From Ahaetulla prasina (Eukaryota > Chordata > Lepidosauria > Squamata > Colubridae), in NCBI RefSeq assembly GCF_028640845.1, contig NC_080540.1, positions 158,804,438 through 158,868,437 of the forward strand: a DNA stretch of 64,000 bases. The letters run 5' to 3'. The notes below the pieces were generated by a model that saw only the letters and a program-made list of their open reading frames with translations, was not told where the DNA came from and ran no database searches. Shown in pieces: positions 39,239 through 50,805 of the stretch (the stretch's first letter is position 1; each line of letters starts with the position of its first letter). The position numbers were made by a program, and so were the translations under genes.

Positions 39239-39612
39239 CCCTCAAAACGACGGTATAGAGCACTGCACACCAGAACAACTAGACACAAGAACAGTTTTTT
39301 CCCGAAGGCCATCACTCTGCTAAACAAATAATTCCCTCAACACTGTAAAACTATTTACTAAATCTGCACTACTATTAATCTTCTCATCGTTCCCATCACC
39401 CATCTCTTTCCACTTATGACTGTATGACTGTAACTTTGTTGCTGGTAATCCTTATGATTTATATTGATATATTGACCATCATTTGTGTTGTAAATGTTGT
39501 ACCTTGATGAAGGTATCTTTTCTTTTATGTACACTGAGAGCATATGCACCAAGACAAATTCCTTGTGTGTCCAATCACACTTGGACAATAACAAATTCTA
39601 TTCTATTCTATT
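39239..39612 (+). mobile_element. LINE 3' end with TTCTA/AATAG pentamer tail
   Basis: The ORF2 C-terminus survives as AGCACTGCACACCAGAACA-type sequence coding RALHTRTTRHKNSFFPKAI-like residues, followed by a 3' UTR with TGTACACTGAGAGCATATGC and a tail of TTCTA repeats. Related copies are at 19169-19337 and 50463-50805. Confidence 0.8.
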
Positions 39613-39770
39613 CTATATCATTTCTCTGGGCACTGCATTGGTGAGCAATCAGTTTCTAATTGAAAGTGCTATCAATCACCTGGGCGCTTCAGAGATGTTG
39701 TCTTCAGGTGAAATGTCTCCAGTCTGTGTGCAGGAGGATGCTGAGAGTCCCACCTACACGAGAGTCCCAC

Positions 39771-40079
39771 CAGTGGTGGGTTTCAATTTTTTTTACTACC
39801 AGTTCTGTGGGTGTGGCTTGGTGGGCGTGGCATGGCTTGGTGGGCGTGGCTTAGTGGGCGTGGCAGGGGAAGGATACTGTAAAAACTCCATTCCCACCGC
39901 ACTCCAGAGGAAAGGTTACTGCAAAATCCCCATTTCCTCCTGATCAGCTGGGACCTGGGAGGCAGAGAATAGATGGGGGCGGGGCCAGTCAGAATTTTTA
40001 CTACTGGTTCTCCGAACTACTCAAAATTTCCGCTGCTGATTCTCCAGAACTGGTCAGAACCTGCTGAAACCCACCTCTG
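39771..40079. mobile_element. hAT MITE with perfect TSD
   Basis: 309 bp, CAGTGGTGGGTTTCAATTTT to CTGAAACCCACCTCTG, flanked by agtcccac (39763-39770, 40080-40087). It has four GGTGGGCGTGGC-type tandem blocks near its left end. Confidence 0.92.
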
Positions 40080-40151
40080 AGTCCCACCCATATGGCTCCT
40101 GGGAAGGGAGTCAAGACAACATAATTTGACTGAACATTTGGAAATTAGGTG

Positions 40152-40515
40152 ATTTTTTTTTTATTTGAATTTATATCCCGCCCTTCTCCGAAGACTCAGG
40201 GCAGCTTACATTGTGTTAAGCAATAGTCTCATCCATTTGTATATTATATACAAAGTCAACTTATTGCCCCCAACAATCTGGGTCCTCATTTTACCTACCT
40301 TATAAAGGATGGAAGGCTGAGTCAACCTTGGGCCTGGTGGGACTTGAACTTGCAGTAATTGAGGACCCAGATTGTTGGGGGGGGCAATAAGTTGACTTTG
40401 TATATAAATATACAAATAGGATGAGACTATTGCCTTAAATTCAAAAATTCAAAAAAAAATTGCAAGCAGCTGTGTTAATAACAGACTGCATTAGTCTGTT
40501 GAGCCACCAGAGGCC
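40152..40515 (-). mobile_element. tRNA-derived SINE with inverted self-fragment inside
   Basis: The reverse-complement SINE (tail with CCCGCCCTTCTCCGAAGACT at 40178, head GAGCCACCAGAGGCCC at 40500) is interrupted at 40361-40459 by a forward-strand piece of the same SINE family that ends in an A-rich tail. Confidence 0.85.
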
Positions 40516-41437
40516 CTATTGTTGTTGTTCTGGTGACCATCTCAATATACTTTGTGGGATTTCGTAGGATTTTATTCTTATTGTAAAACACTAAGAGTTT
40601 AATAACTAGGATTATGCTTTGTGTTCTGTTGCATTGTGCTACATTGCATTGCATTAACTACAGTGTATTAGGGCTAGATCTTGGAAAATATCTATATGGT
40701 TGCTCAAAGTCAACACTGACTTGATGGTACCTATTCAATCAAACAATCCCACACATTGCCTGGATGTAATTATTTTAGATTTTCTCCAAATAATTATTAA
40801 AATACTTCAGATTTCCCAACAATGTCAATGATCATTAAAATTATTCATGACTTTATAATTTAATAATTTCAAATGTCCACCAGAAGGAAAAAGGTTCCCA
40901 TGACAACTCAGTATATAAAATAATATTTTTACAATGTTGGTTTACGACACTACCATAATGAATGTCTCATTCCTTGTGGAAATTTCATCCCTGTAATATT
41001 GTGGTATCACTAGATGGAGCTGTACTGCTGTGATGTCATGGCATTGTATAAGATGGGCGGAGCTTCCTGACTAAAATGGGTGGTGATGCTATGGTGAAGT
41101 GATAGTAGAAGCTAATTACAGGATTCACCTCAATTTCCGGTCTTCTGGTATGTGCTACATCAAAATATACCAAAAGTTTTCTGGATTGTTCTTTTAACAG
41201 ATTCCTGAACAAGTGGGAAGTTGGTGCAAAATCCGTGTGGTATTTACTCCAAAGGAAAATGATCCTGATTTTAAAATGATCTCTTATTCCAAGACAATGT
41301 ATGAGAATTTTTGCACAGACAGAGTATAACGATTAAGTGTAATACCCATTTTGCCTACCTTATCAGTTTATCATGATATCATATTTTAACTTTCCTTTTT
41401 ATATATTATATTTTATATTATATTATCATATCATATA
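40516..41437. other. Intergenic, nothing recognised
   Basis: AT-rich sequence with no gene or clear element. Confidence 0.5.
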
Positions 41438-41439
41438 TA

Positions 41440-42150
41440 CCATATTTTTCACACTATAGGAGGCACTTCCCCCCCCACAAAAAAAGTGGATGGAAATGTC
41501 TGTGAATCTTATAGAGAGAATATTGCGGCGGGGAGAGGGGGGGTTGGTACAGCCTGTCACTGTTGCCCCCGTTTGGCACCATCGGGAAACACTGGAGCCT
41601 TCACTGCTGAGCAGCTGATTGGCAGTTGGATTGGCCTCCCAGAATACCACCAATCAGCTGTTCTAGGCGGCGGGGATTGCCAATGACGAATGGCAGTGGC
41701 GGTGATAAGCAGCAGTGGTAGCAAATGGTAGTGGTGGCGGTGATCCTCAATAAGCTGCAATATTCGCTCTATAAGACACACAGACATTTCAGCTCAGTTG
41801 ACCGGCGGTGGGAACAAAAGACCGGAGCCCTGACGAGCCAAATTCTGGGGCTGTGATAATGTGCAGAAGCTGACCAGGCTATTTGCTTCTTTGCCGCAAG
41901 GACGCTAGCTAGATGAATACCAGATTGATGCTGGGAGGCAGAGTCAGATTTTTTTTTCTCGTTTTCCTCTCTAAAGCTAACGTACGTCTTATGGTCTGGT
42001 GCAGGGGTCTGCAAACTTGGCTCTTTTAAGACTTGTGGACTTCAACTCCCAGAGTTCCTCAGCCAGCAAAGGAGTTGAAGTCCACAAGTCTTAAAAGAGC
42101 CAAGTTTGCAGACCCCTGGTCTGGTGCATCTTATAGTGCGAAAAATATGG
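41440..42150. mobile_element. Mariner-like element, CCATATTTTTC termini, with nested hAT
   Basis: Inverted ends CCATATTTTTCACACTATAG and TTATAGTGCGAAAAATATGG, flanked by TA (41438-41439, 42151-42152). A second partial terminus-like motif CTCTATAAGACACACAGACA occurs at 41766. The GC-rich interior has no transposase frame. Confidence 0.75.
42002..42118. mobile_element. hAT foldback MITE with perfect TSD, nested
   Basis: 117-bp hairpin, CAGGGGTCTGCAAACTTGG to CCAAGTTTGCAGACCCCTG, flanked by gtctggtg (41994-42001, 42119-42126). The outer arms match exactly, so it is young. Confidence 0.93.
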
Positions 42151-42676
42151 TATATATTATATTTTAGCCAATTCAAGGTGGCGAACATACTTAAGATATG
42201 TTTCTCCTTCTATTTTGCCACAACAACAAACCTGTGAGGTGGGTTAGGCTGAGAGAAAGAGGGACTGGTCCAAAGTCCCCTGGCCACAATGATGTGCTTG
42301 ATTTCACAGTGGCTTTTACCACATGTCTCTGTAAATTAATACATACTTGCCAAAGGCAAGATCAATCTTTCTGCTGTCCATACACCCATCACTAGCCAGT
42401 GTCTGGGAGCACCGTAAGATATGGGGGTGGGCTATATTCAAGCTTTGATGTGAGTGATCTTCTGCACCATTGTTGAAAGACTTAGTGTCTCAAGCTAGAT
42501 TGAGTCATGGGGCTTCCATCTCTTCTCCTGAGTGATCCCCCTCCAAGTAACCTCCAGTCCATGGATGTGATTCAGTCCAGCCCAGCCCTCCAAACATAAA
42601 TCTGGTTCCTGATTTGAAACAGATGATTCATATATAAACAACAAAGATTCTAAGAGGAGGGAGAGAACGGGGAACT

Positions 42677-42948
42677 GGGCCTCTGGTGGCTCAACAGACG
42701 AAAGCAGTCTGTTATTAACACAGCTGCTTGCAATTACTGCAAATTCAAGTCCCACCAGGCCCAAGGTTGACTCAGCCTTCCATCCTTTATAAGGTAGGTA
42801 AAATGAGGACCCAGATTGTTGGGGGCAATAAAAGTTGACTTTGTATATAATATACAAATGGATGAAGACTATTGCTTGACACAATGTAAGCCGCCCTGAG
42901 TCTTCAGAGAAGGGAGGGATATAAATTCAAATTTTAAAAAAAAATTTG
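42677..42948 (+). mobile_element. tRNA-derived SINE with L2-like tail
   Basis: Head GCCTCTGGTGGCTCAACAGA, body AAGGTTGACTCAGCCTTCCA and GTAAAATGAGGACCCAGATT, tail GTAAGCCGCCCTGAGTCTTC then AGAGAAGGGAGGGATATAAA. Same family as 15866 and 40152. Confidence 0.85.
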
Positions 42949-43726
42949 AGGGAAACAATGAAAGGGACTGTTTAAGTGGACTGGGATGGGCCAAAGGAAG
43001 CCACAGACTCTGAGGTTATTTTCCCGATTCTGCCTTCTGCCACCAGCTTCCTCTGCACACAGGACAAAACTCCCTTTGATCCCACAGCCCCACCCGCACC
43101 TGAGCCTCCTGCTGCTTTGCTTTGCAAAAGGTAGCCCCCCCTTCCAATAATTGGGTCATAGTTCTGTTTTTGTATGTACAGTGGTGTGTGCTTATTATTT
43201 ATACGATAATTAAAAAATACCATGTTTTAGCACACACATACCCACTAGATCTTTTAGTAAACAGCGCATCATTATAGTATTCATATACTGTATTTGGTTC
43301 GGCAAACAATCCCATTCAATCATCAGAGCAGTTTGTACAGGATGTTTCCCCTCTCATTAGCATACCCAGTCTTGGCATATAATAAAAGTAACTCAGAAAT
43401 GGGCAATATGTTGGAGCCTTTTTTTGGCTTGGGGGAGGAATCTGGCTAGACGGGAATAAGTGTCGTCCTTCTGCTTTGAACAGCTGTGAGGCAAGGGAGT
43501 TAGATTTTCTGATATACCTGATAGTAGTAAATCCTACCATAATATTCCAGGAACGGCTGTTCCTGATAGGCACAGCCAGCAGCCATACTGTTCCGTTTTC
43601 CCTCCTGAATTTCTACTTCCCAAGGTTCATTGTCCATGGAAAAGGATGGAATTTTATTTGTTTGTTTCCAGTTTCTTCAATTTGCATGGCTTATTTCCCC
43701 CCCCCCCCTTCCCTTGATATTAGTTT
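42949..43726. other. Intergenic, nothing recognised
   Basis: No supported gene. Short open frames here lack homology I can name. Confidence 0.5.
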
Positions 43727-43905
43727 TTTTAATGGGTTTTAGCAAATTTTTATATTCCGGCCAATTTAAAATTAGTTTTTTACAATTGCTCTTAACTTTT
43801 GTATTATTGCTTTTACTTGGCTGTAAACCGCCCTGAGTCCTTCGGGAGAAGGGCGGTATAAAAGTTGAAATAATAAATAAATAAATAAATAAATAAATAG
43901 TATTT
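43727..43905 (+). mobile_element. L2 LINE 3' UTR only
   Basis: TTTTAATGGGTTTTAGC, CTGTAAACCGCCCTGAGTCC and TTCGGGAGAAGGGCGGTATA, with an (AATA)n tail at 43873-43902. Confidence 0.85.
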
Positions 43906-44005
43906 GCATTCATTTTGTATTTTATATTTGTGCGACACCTGATGTTTCCTTGTCTTTTATTTGCCATTATGTACTAGGATTTATATTCTGTGTTTCCCTT
44001 AGAAC

Positions 44006-44128
44006 AGGCCTATCAAACTGGCGGTCCACAGGCCAGATATGTCACATGTAGGCCACGCCCACCCAGCTCTGCTAAGGCAAAAAAGTTACGATACATCACG
44101 TGACACAATCGAATTCGATACTCGTGCC
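44006..44128. mobile_element. Truncated hAT MITE, CAGGGGTGTCAAACTC family
   Basis: CAGGCCTATCAAACTGGCGG at the left and a CACGTGACACA-type interior resemble the complete copy at 61286-61415. The right end is missing: the sequence meets the tandem-duplication breakpoint at 44129. Confidence 0.55.
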
Positions 44129-44175
44129 CTAGAAGGTCAAATTGCCTTATATAAAGATCTCCCTTCATTTTTTGG

Positions 44176-44364
44176 ATAGAATTGGCTGGTCACATAGCCA
44201 GAAGAACTGAGGGTAGATGGATTAAGGCAGTCATAGAATGGATCCCATTTGATAAAAAGCATCCACAAAAGAGACCTAAAACAAGATGGATCAATGACAT
44301 CCACAAGCATTGCGGGCCCAAACTGGCAAAAGAAAGCTCAGGACCGTATTGGTTGAAAACATGA
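44176..44364 (+). mobile_element. RTE-like LINE C-terminal fragment, unit A
   Basis: The frame codes AGHIARRTEGRWIKAVIEW, KKHPQKRPKTRWINDIHKHC and WLKT. The GH.ARR..GRW and RP.TRW.DDI pattern is that of the very C-terminus of RTE-clade LINE proteins. A second copy is at 46532-46720. Confidence 0.6.
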
Positions 44365-44460
44365 GGAAGAGGCCTTCATCCTGCAGTAGATAGACAATGG
44401 GCTAAAATGAGCAACTGGCTCAAAATCATCCTTCAGGTTTCCATGGCTAAGAATAGTAGT

Positions 44461-44645
44461 ATTGCATTGTATTGTATTGCATTGCATTGCATTGCATTGC
44501 ATTGCATTGTTTATAGTATTGTATTGTATTATTTTATTGTATTATATTGTTTTGTTTTGTTTTATTATTTTATTTGTTTTATTATTTTATTTTGTTTTAT
44601 TATTTTATTTATTATTTTATTTGTTTTATTATTTTATTTTATTTA
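44461..44645. repeat. (ATTGC)n and (ATTTT)n simple repeats, unit A
   Basis: Pentamers TTGCA repeated at 44476-44510 pass into TTTTATTA-rich sequence. In unit B (46818-47020) the lengths differ. Confidence 0.9.
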
Positions 44646-46440
44646 TTATTATTCTCACTTCTTTCCATAGTTCTTCAATAGTTCTCTTTATAGATCACTT
44701 TGCTCCTTTAAATATTATATGGCACCAGATGCCAATAACATTCCTGTAAGGAAAGGAATGTGAGAAAGGTAAGAGGGGGGAAATGCACACCTGAAGTCAA
44801 TCCAGGAATCCTAAAAAGGAAGAAAGGCCAATAACCAATGATTTGGGATCATTTGGAACTTCAAACTCCACTGGGATCTTCAAAGGGAGAGGGTGAGATT
44901 TTCTAATTGAAAATCAAAGCTTTAAATTGCCAAGTAGAGACTATGAATATTGTAAGTGAGATGGAAAAAATAGTAGGGTCATATAATAAGCCTGGAAACA
45001 CCATTATGAATGTATTAAACAATGCATGTCGTGACAGCAGTCTTTTGTTCAAGAATTTAATCTCTGTCCCCTCCCTCTTCCCAACCATGATTCCTAACCT
45101 TTAAACTATTATTTACAGAGAGCGGGAACTCATAATGGCACTACCTGGGAGAGTTCAGATCAAAATAGGAGCTTCAAAGAATAGAGCCAACTTTCACTGG
45201 TTCTCTGGTTGGCAAACACAGATTGTTTCCCTTTCAGATCCTGCTATTTAATTTTGCTTAAACCGATGACAGCATTCATCCAATTTCTGTTAGATTTTGC
45301 ATGGTTAAACCCCTCCGATGAGGCTGAGTCACCTTCAATGGAGACCTTGTATAACATCTGTGTTTGTGTCTCCATCAAAAACTTGATAAGGAGAAAACAA
45401 AAGAAAAAGCTTTGATCTGGGAGTGCCGGGGGTGTGTGTGGATATTTTGTACACTAGGAAATTTCACCCCTATTTACAGGCATTTGAAGTGACTCAGTTG
45501 ACCCCACTGGAAGCCACAGATGGGAACTGAGGGGGGAAAATGGTAGAGAAATAAAATTGACCTCCTCAACTTCTGAACCTGGCTGCCACGAGAGCCAGGA
45601 GGTGTTGGGATGGAGGATCTGGCACACTACATCACTCACATCCTCCATTAATGAAAGTAAGTTGAATGAGTAACTAAAATAAATTAAAACAGTAACAAGC
45701 AAAACAAGCAAGTCAAATAGCTAAATAAGCATTTGGCTCAAACCAAGCAAGCTGCTTTTATCCCCTCTGGCTTTTCCTTTCTTCATTTCAGGCGCATCTA
45801 ATTTCTTCTCAGGCTTTGAATGTGTGACATTTCGTGCTAAATTTTGGACCAAACTCAAAGCATGTGTCCCCCCCCAACACACACACACTTTCTGCCACTC
45901 TATTTCCTTTGTGCCTTGACCCCTCTTGTTTTATACGGATGAATGAAGCTAAGCTGGGCGATTAGGAAGGCTTGATGTGATCACCCAGATGATTATATGA
46001 TAATTGTTTCTCTACGCATGAAGAAATGCTTTGTTCTTAGAGGCACAAGCATAGATAGGTGATATGATGCAATAATTAAAAACCATGCAGTTCATTTTGA
46101 CATAGCTGCGTGCATGATTGTACCCAGGTGCTTAATATGAAATTTTGTCAAAGACATTCACAAAAAATAGATAATAGAAAGAACCTTATGACAACTTTGA
46201 TATGATGATAAGGAAATCAGGATTACTTTTGCACATGGGCTGTATTTTAAGCTAGGGGCACATGTGCTTTAGTAACACTGAATGGCAGCGGATGTAGAGG
46301 AACTGAGGAAATAAACGCACCTGTCAGGCCCAAAGAAACCAAGAATGACACAAGAAGTTATTGTTAATGTCTTCTGTTATTGTTGTTTGCCTACAAACTG
46401 AATCTTGCCAGACTAAAGCAATTATCTGCATAGATATATA

Positions 46441-46484
46441 CAATTTGCAGAGTATATCGATATAGATATATACTCTGCAAATTG
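46441..46484. repeat. 44-bp palindrome at duplication breakpoint
   Basis: 17-bp arms CAATTTGCAGAGTATAT (46441-46457) and ATATACTCTGCAAATTG (46468-46484) around a 10-bp spacer. It ends exactly where unit B begins. The second copy is 49102-49145, at the other breakpoint. Confidence 0.95.
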
Positions 46485-49149
46485 CTAGAAGGTCAAATTG
46501 CCTTATATAAAGATCTCCCTTCATTTTTTGGATATAATTGGCTGGTCACATAGCCAGAAGAACTGAGGGTAGATGGATTAAGGCAGTGATAGAATGGATC
46601 CCATTTGATAAAAAGCATCCACAAAAGAGACCTAAAACAAGATGGATCAATGACATCCACAAACATTGCGGGCCCAAACTGGCAAAAGAAAGCTCAGGAC
46701 CGTATTGGTTGGAAACATGAGGAAGAGGCCTTCATCCTGCAGTGGATAGACAATGGGCTAAAATGAGCAACTGGCTCAAAATCATCCTTCAGGTTTCCAT
46801 GGCTAAGAATAGTAGTATTGCATTGTATTGCATTACATTGCATTGCATTGCATTGCATTGTTTATAGTATTGTATTGTATTATTTTATTGTATTATATTG
46901 TTTTGTTTTGTTTTATTATTTTATTTTATTTATTATTTTATTTTGTTTTGTTTTATTTTATTATTTTATTTATTATTTTATTTGTTCTATTATTTTATTT
47001 TATTTATTATTATTCTCTCTTCTTTCCATAGTTCTTCAATAGTTCTCTTTATAGATCACTTTGCTCCTTTAAATATTATATGGCACCAGATGCAAATAAC
47101 ACTGTTAATAGAAAATGTCTAATCGTGTCCACTTCCAGGCAAGTGTTTTTGTCTTTTAGCTGGATGCAATAGGTCTTCCTGCATGTTGGCCTTGTGCTGG
47201 TGGGCCATTGCCTGCTGTTAGGCTGCTTGTCCCACTTCCTGCCTCCCAACTCAAGCTTCACAACAAAGGCCCAGGGCAACCCCCTACATTTCCATTTCGT
47301 AATTGGGCAACTGGTAGCAAGACTGACAGTGGCAACAAGGCACTTTGGGGATCTTTGCAAATGCTCCCTGATGCAAAAACAGTAGAGATGCAAATTACAT
47401 TCCTGTAAGGAAAGGAATGTGAGAAAGGTAAGAGGGGGGAAATGCACACCTGAAGTGAATCCAGGAATCCTAAAAAGGAAGAAAGGCCAATAACCAATGA
47501 TTTGGGATCATTTGGAACTTCAAACTCCACTGGGATCTTCAAAGGGAGAGGGTAAGATTTTCTAATTGAAAATCAAAACTTTAAATTGCCATGTAGAGAG
47601 TGTGAATATTGTAAGTGAGATGGAAAAAATAGTAGGGTCATATAATAAGCCTGGAAATACTGATTATGAATGTATTAAACAATGCATGTCGTGACACCAG
47701 TCTTTTGTTCAAGAATTTAATCTCTGTCCCCTCCCTCTTCCCAACCATGATTCCTAACCTTTAAACTATTATTTACAGAGAGTGGGAACTCATAATGGCA
47801 CCACCTGGGAGAGTTCAGATCAAAATAGGAGCTTCAAAGAATAGAGCCAACTTTCACTGGTTCTCTGGTCGGCAAACACAGATTGTTTCCCTTTCAGATC
47901 CTGCTATTTAATTTTGCTTAAACCAATGACAGCATTCATCCAATTTCTGTTAGATTTTGCATGGCTAAACCCCTCCGATGAGGCCGAGTCACCTTCAGTG
48001 GAGACCTTGTATAACATCTGTGTTTGTGTCTCCATCAAAAACTTGATAAGGAGAAAACAAAAGAAAAAGCTTTGATCTGGGAGTGCCGGGGTGTGTGTGT
48101 GGATATTTTGTACACTAGGAAATTTCACCCCTATTTACAGGCATTTGAAGTGACTCAGTTGACCCCACTGGAAGCCACAGATGGGAACTGAGGGGGGAAA
48201 ATGGTAGAGAAATAAAATTGACCTCCTCAACTTCTGAACCTGGCTGCCACGAGAGCCAGGAGGTGTTGGGATGGAGGATCTGGCACACTACATCACTCAC
48301 ATCCTCCATTAATGAAAGTAAGTTGAATGAGTAACTAAAATAAATTAAAACAGTAACAAGCAAAACAAGCAAGTCAAATAGCTAAATAAGCATTTGGCTC
48401 AAACCAAGCAAGCTGCTTTTATCCCCTCTGGCTTTTCCTTTCTTCATTTCAGGCGCATCTAATTTCTTCTCAGGCTTTGAATGTGTGACATTTCGTGCTA
48501 AATTTTGGACCAAACTCAAAGCATGTGTCCCCCCCCAACACACACACACTTTCTGCCACTCTATTTCCTTTGTGCCTTGACCCCTCTTGTTTTATACGGA
48601 TGAATGAAGCTAAGCTGGGCGATTAGGAAGGCTTGATGTGATCACCCAGATGATTATATGATAATTGTTTCTCTACGCATGAAGAAATGCTTTGTTCTTA
48701 GAGGCACAAGCATAGATAGGTGATATGATGCAATAATTAAAAACCATGCAGTTCATTTTGACATAGCTGCGTGCATGATTGTACCCAGGTGCTTAATATG
48801 AAATTTTGTCAAAGACATTCACAAAAAATAGATAATAGAAAGAACCTTATGACAACTTTGATATGATGATAAGGAAATCAGGATTACTTTTGCACATGGG
48901 CTGTATTTTAAGCTAGGGGCACATGTGCTTTGGTAACACTGAATGGCAGCGGATGTAGAGGAACTGAGGAAATAAACGCACCTGTCAGGCCCAAAGAAAC
49001 CAAGAATGACACAAGAAGTTATTGTTAATGTCTTCTGTTATTGTTGTTTGCCTACAAACTGAATCTTGCCAGACTAAAGCAATTATCTGCATAGATATAT
49101 ACAATTTGCAGAGTATATCGATATAGATATATACTCTGCAAATTGCTAG
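46485..49149 (+). repeat. Tandem duplication unit B, with 298-bp extra segment
   Basis: Same as unit A except for the extra 47102-47399 and scattered substitutions. Both breakpoints share ctag (44129-44132, 46485-46488, 49146-49149). Confidence 0.95.
47102..47399. mobile_element. 298-bp segment present only in unit B
   Basis: The flanks agatgcaaataaca (47088-47101) and agatgcaaattaca (47386-47399) are 13/14 identical; unit A has a single agatgccaataaca at that point. This is either an insertion with a 14-bp target duplication or a deletion between short repeats in unit A. There is no poly(A) tail or terminal inverted repeat, and the sequence matches no family I recognise. Confidence 0.7.
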
Positions 49150-49297
49150 GGAGGGTCAGATCTGCTCTCTTCCTGCCACCAGACATTCCAAGTTCAGCTT
49201 TCTCTTTGCTGTCTGGGAAAGAGCTCCTCCCTCCCACAACTCTACTTTCCGCCACAACACCCAACTTTATATGTTACCATTCAATGCAATAATATCT

Positions 49298-49541
49298 CAG
49301 TTTTAGGGATGCTAGCTAAACCCTAACCCAGAAACATCAATTTGGGGTTAGGATTGCTCAGTTTTAGGGATGCTAGCTAAACCCTAACCCAGAAACATCA
49401 ATTTGGGGTTAGGATTGCTCAGTTTTAGGGATGCTAGCTAAACCCTAACCCAGAAACATCAATTTGGGGTTAGGATTGCTCAGTTTTAGGGATGCTAGCT
49501 AAACCCTAACACAGAAACATCAATTTGGGGTTAAGATTGCT
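49298..49541. repeat. 61-bp minisatellite, four units
   Basis: Four head-to-tail units of exactly 61 bp (starts 49298, 49359, 49420, 49481), nearly identical. Each has AAACCCTAACCC and GGGGTTAGGATT, which are inverted telomere-like motifs able to pair within the unit. Confidence 0.95.
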
Positions 49542-49587
49542 GTATGATCTAGGCAAGAATGGACCGTGACCTCTCTACCTTGAAGGA

Positions 49588-49770
49588 CAGGGATCCCCAA
49601 CCTTTTTGATTCCGTTTCAGCATGGGGGGGGGAGGATAGTTTTGTGCGTGCAACCTAAATCCCACACATGTGCAAATGAAACTTCACATGATTGCCCATG
49701 TCTTTGTCGACCCAATTCCCAACGGGCCGCAGTCTGATAGCAATCAGTGGCCCAAGGGTTGGAGACCCTG
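49588..49770. mobile_element. hAT MITE, CAGGGATCCCCAACC type
   Basis: 183 bp, CAGGGATCCCCAACCTTTTT to GGGTTGGAGACCCTG, with TSD ttgaagga / ttgtagga (7 of 8). The interior ACGGGCCGCAGTCTGATAG differs from the foldback family. Confidence 0.85.
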
Positions 49771-49778
49771 TTGTAGGA

Positions 49779-50462
49779 GACTGGGTTGTGGTGTAGAGAG
49801 ACCAAAGCCCAGGAGGGCTGTTGCTAGCAGAGTTACTCTAAAGTCCCCCTGTCCTGGCTCAGGCGCAGGAGTTCAGGGAAGATTCTCAGTTGCCAGCTTT
49901 TATTTTCTGTCACCAGGATTCCGCCTAACTTCTTCCTTATATATATATACATACATACCTCATAATGTCAGTTTAATCTGTAAATTAACATTTTAAAAAA
50001 ATCTTGAAATCTGATACTTTTCACCAGGCTTCTCTTCTTAACACAATTGTTAGCTGTTCAATTTGGAGTTCTTTAGAGTATACTGATTGAATGTGGTACT
50101 GTGCAAAGCTTTAATTGCCTTAGAGCTGGAGGCGCAAGTTGCTGGATGTTTAAATTGCAGATTTCCTGTTCAAAAGGGTGGATGTAGGAGTGTTTGGACT
50201 TCAAGACGTTTTCCCAAATAGTGTAATGACATAACAAGCACAGTGTGTGGTATAGAGGGAGAGGCCTTGGAATGTGGCAAACGAGAAGATCTGGGTTCTG
50301 TTGACAACACTGCTCCATTTTTTTACCATTTGACCTTAGGATCATTTCTTTTCCTTTGTGGAAGGAAAACAATATCCTCCTTAATATGGAACCCATGAAG
50401 ATTAGAGACTTTTTAATCTGTAGCAATGGTTGAAATGTTGAAGGCTAGTCACTTCCATCACT
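49779..50462. other. Intergenic, nothing recognised
   Basis: No supported feature besides short AT microsatellite-like tracts near 49940. Confidence 0.5.
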
Positions 50463-50805
50463 GAATAGAATAGAATAGAATTTTTTTTATTGGCCAAATG
50501 TGATTGGACACACAAGGAATTTGTCTTGGTGCATATGCTCTCAGTGTACATAAAAGAAAAGATACCTTCATCAAGAGTTCTAAGGTACAACACTTAATGA
50601 TAGTCATAGGGTACAAATAAACAATCAGGAAACAATATCAATATAAATCGTAAGGAGACAAACAACAAAGTCACAGTCATACCATCATAAGTGGAAGGAG
50701 ATGGGTACGATGAGAAGATTAATAATAGTGCAGATTTAGTAAATAGTTTGACAGTGTTGAGGGAATTATTTGTTTAGCAGAGTGATGGCGTTCAGGAAAA
50801 AACTG
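50463..50805 (-). mobile_element. LINE 3' end with AATAG tail
   Basis: GAATAGAATAGAATAGAATT followed by GGCCAAATGTGATTGGACAC and the reverse complement of the 3' UTR in 39239-39612. Confidence 0.85.

Larger units (their letters stand above)
44129..46484 (+). repeat. Tandem duplication unit A, 2356 bp
   Basis: The unit from CTAGAAGGTCAAATTGCC to the palindrome ending CTGCAAATTG is repeated at 46485-49149. Copies are about 98-99% identical by eye. It contains an RTE-like fragment, simple repeats and otherwise unique intergenic DNA. Confidence 0.95.

Noticed and set aside
44407..44749. Frames reading HCIALHCIAL and [10 protein letters not shown], seemingly membrane proteins
   Set aside because: They are translations of ATTGC and ATTTT simple repeats; the same occurs in the tandem copy.
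45454..45711. 85-codon minus-strand frame conserved in both tandem units (also 48115-48372)
   Set aside because: Identity between copies reflects the recent duplication, not selection; no recognisable domain.
49298..49541. CRISPR-like array
   Set aside because: Units are head-to-tail repeats with no unique spacers, and this is vertebrate DNA.
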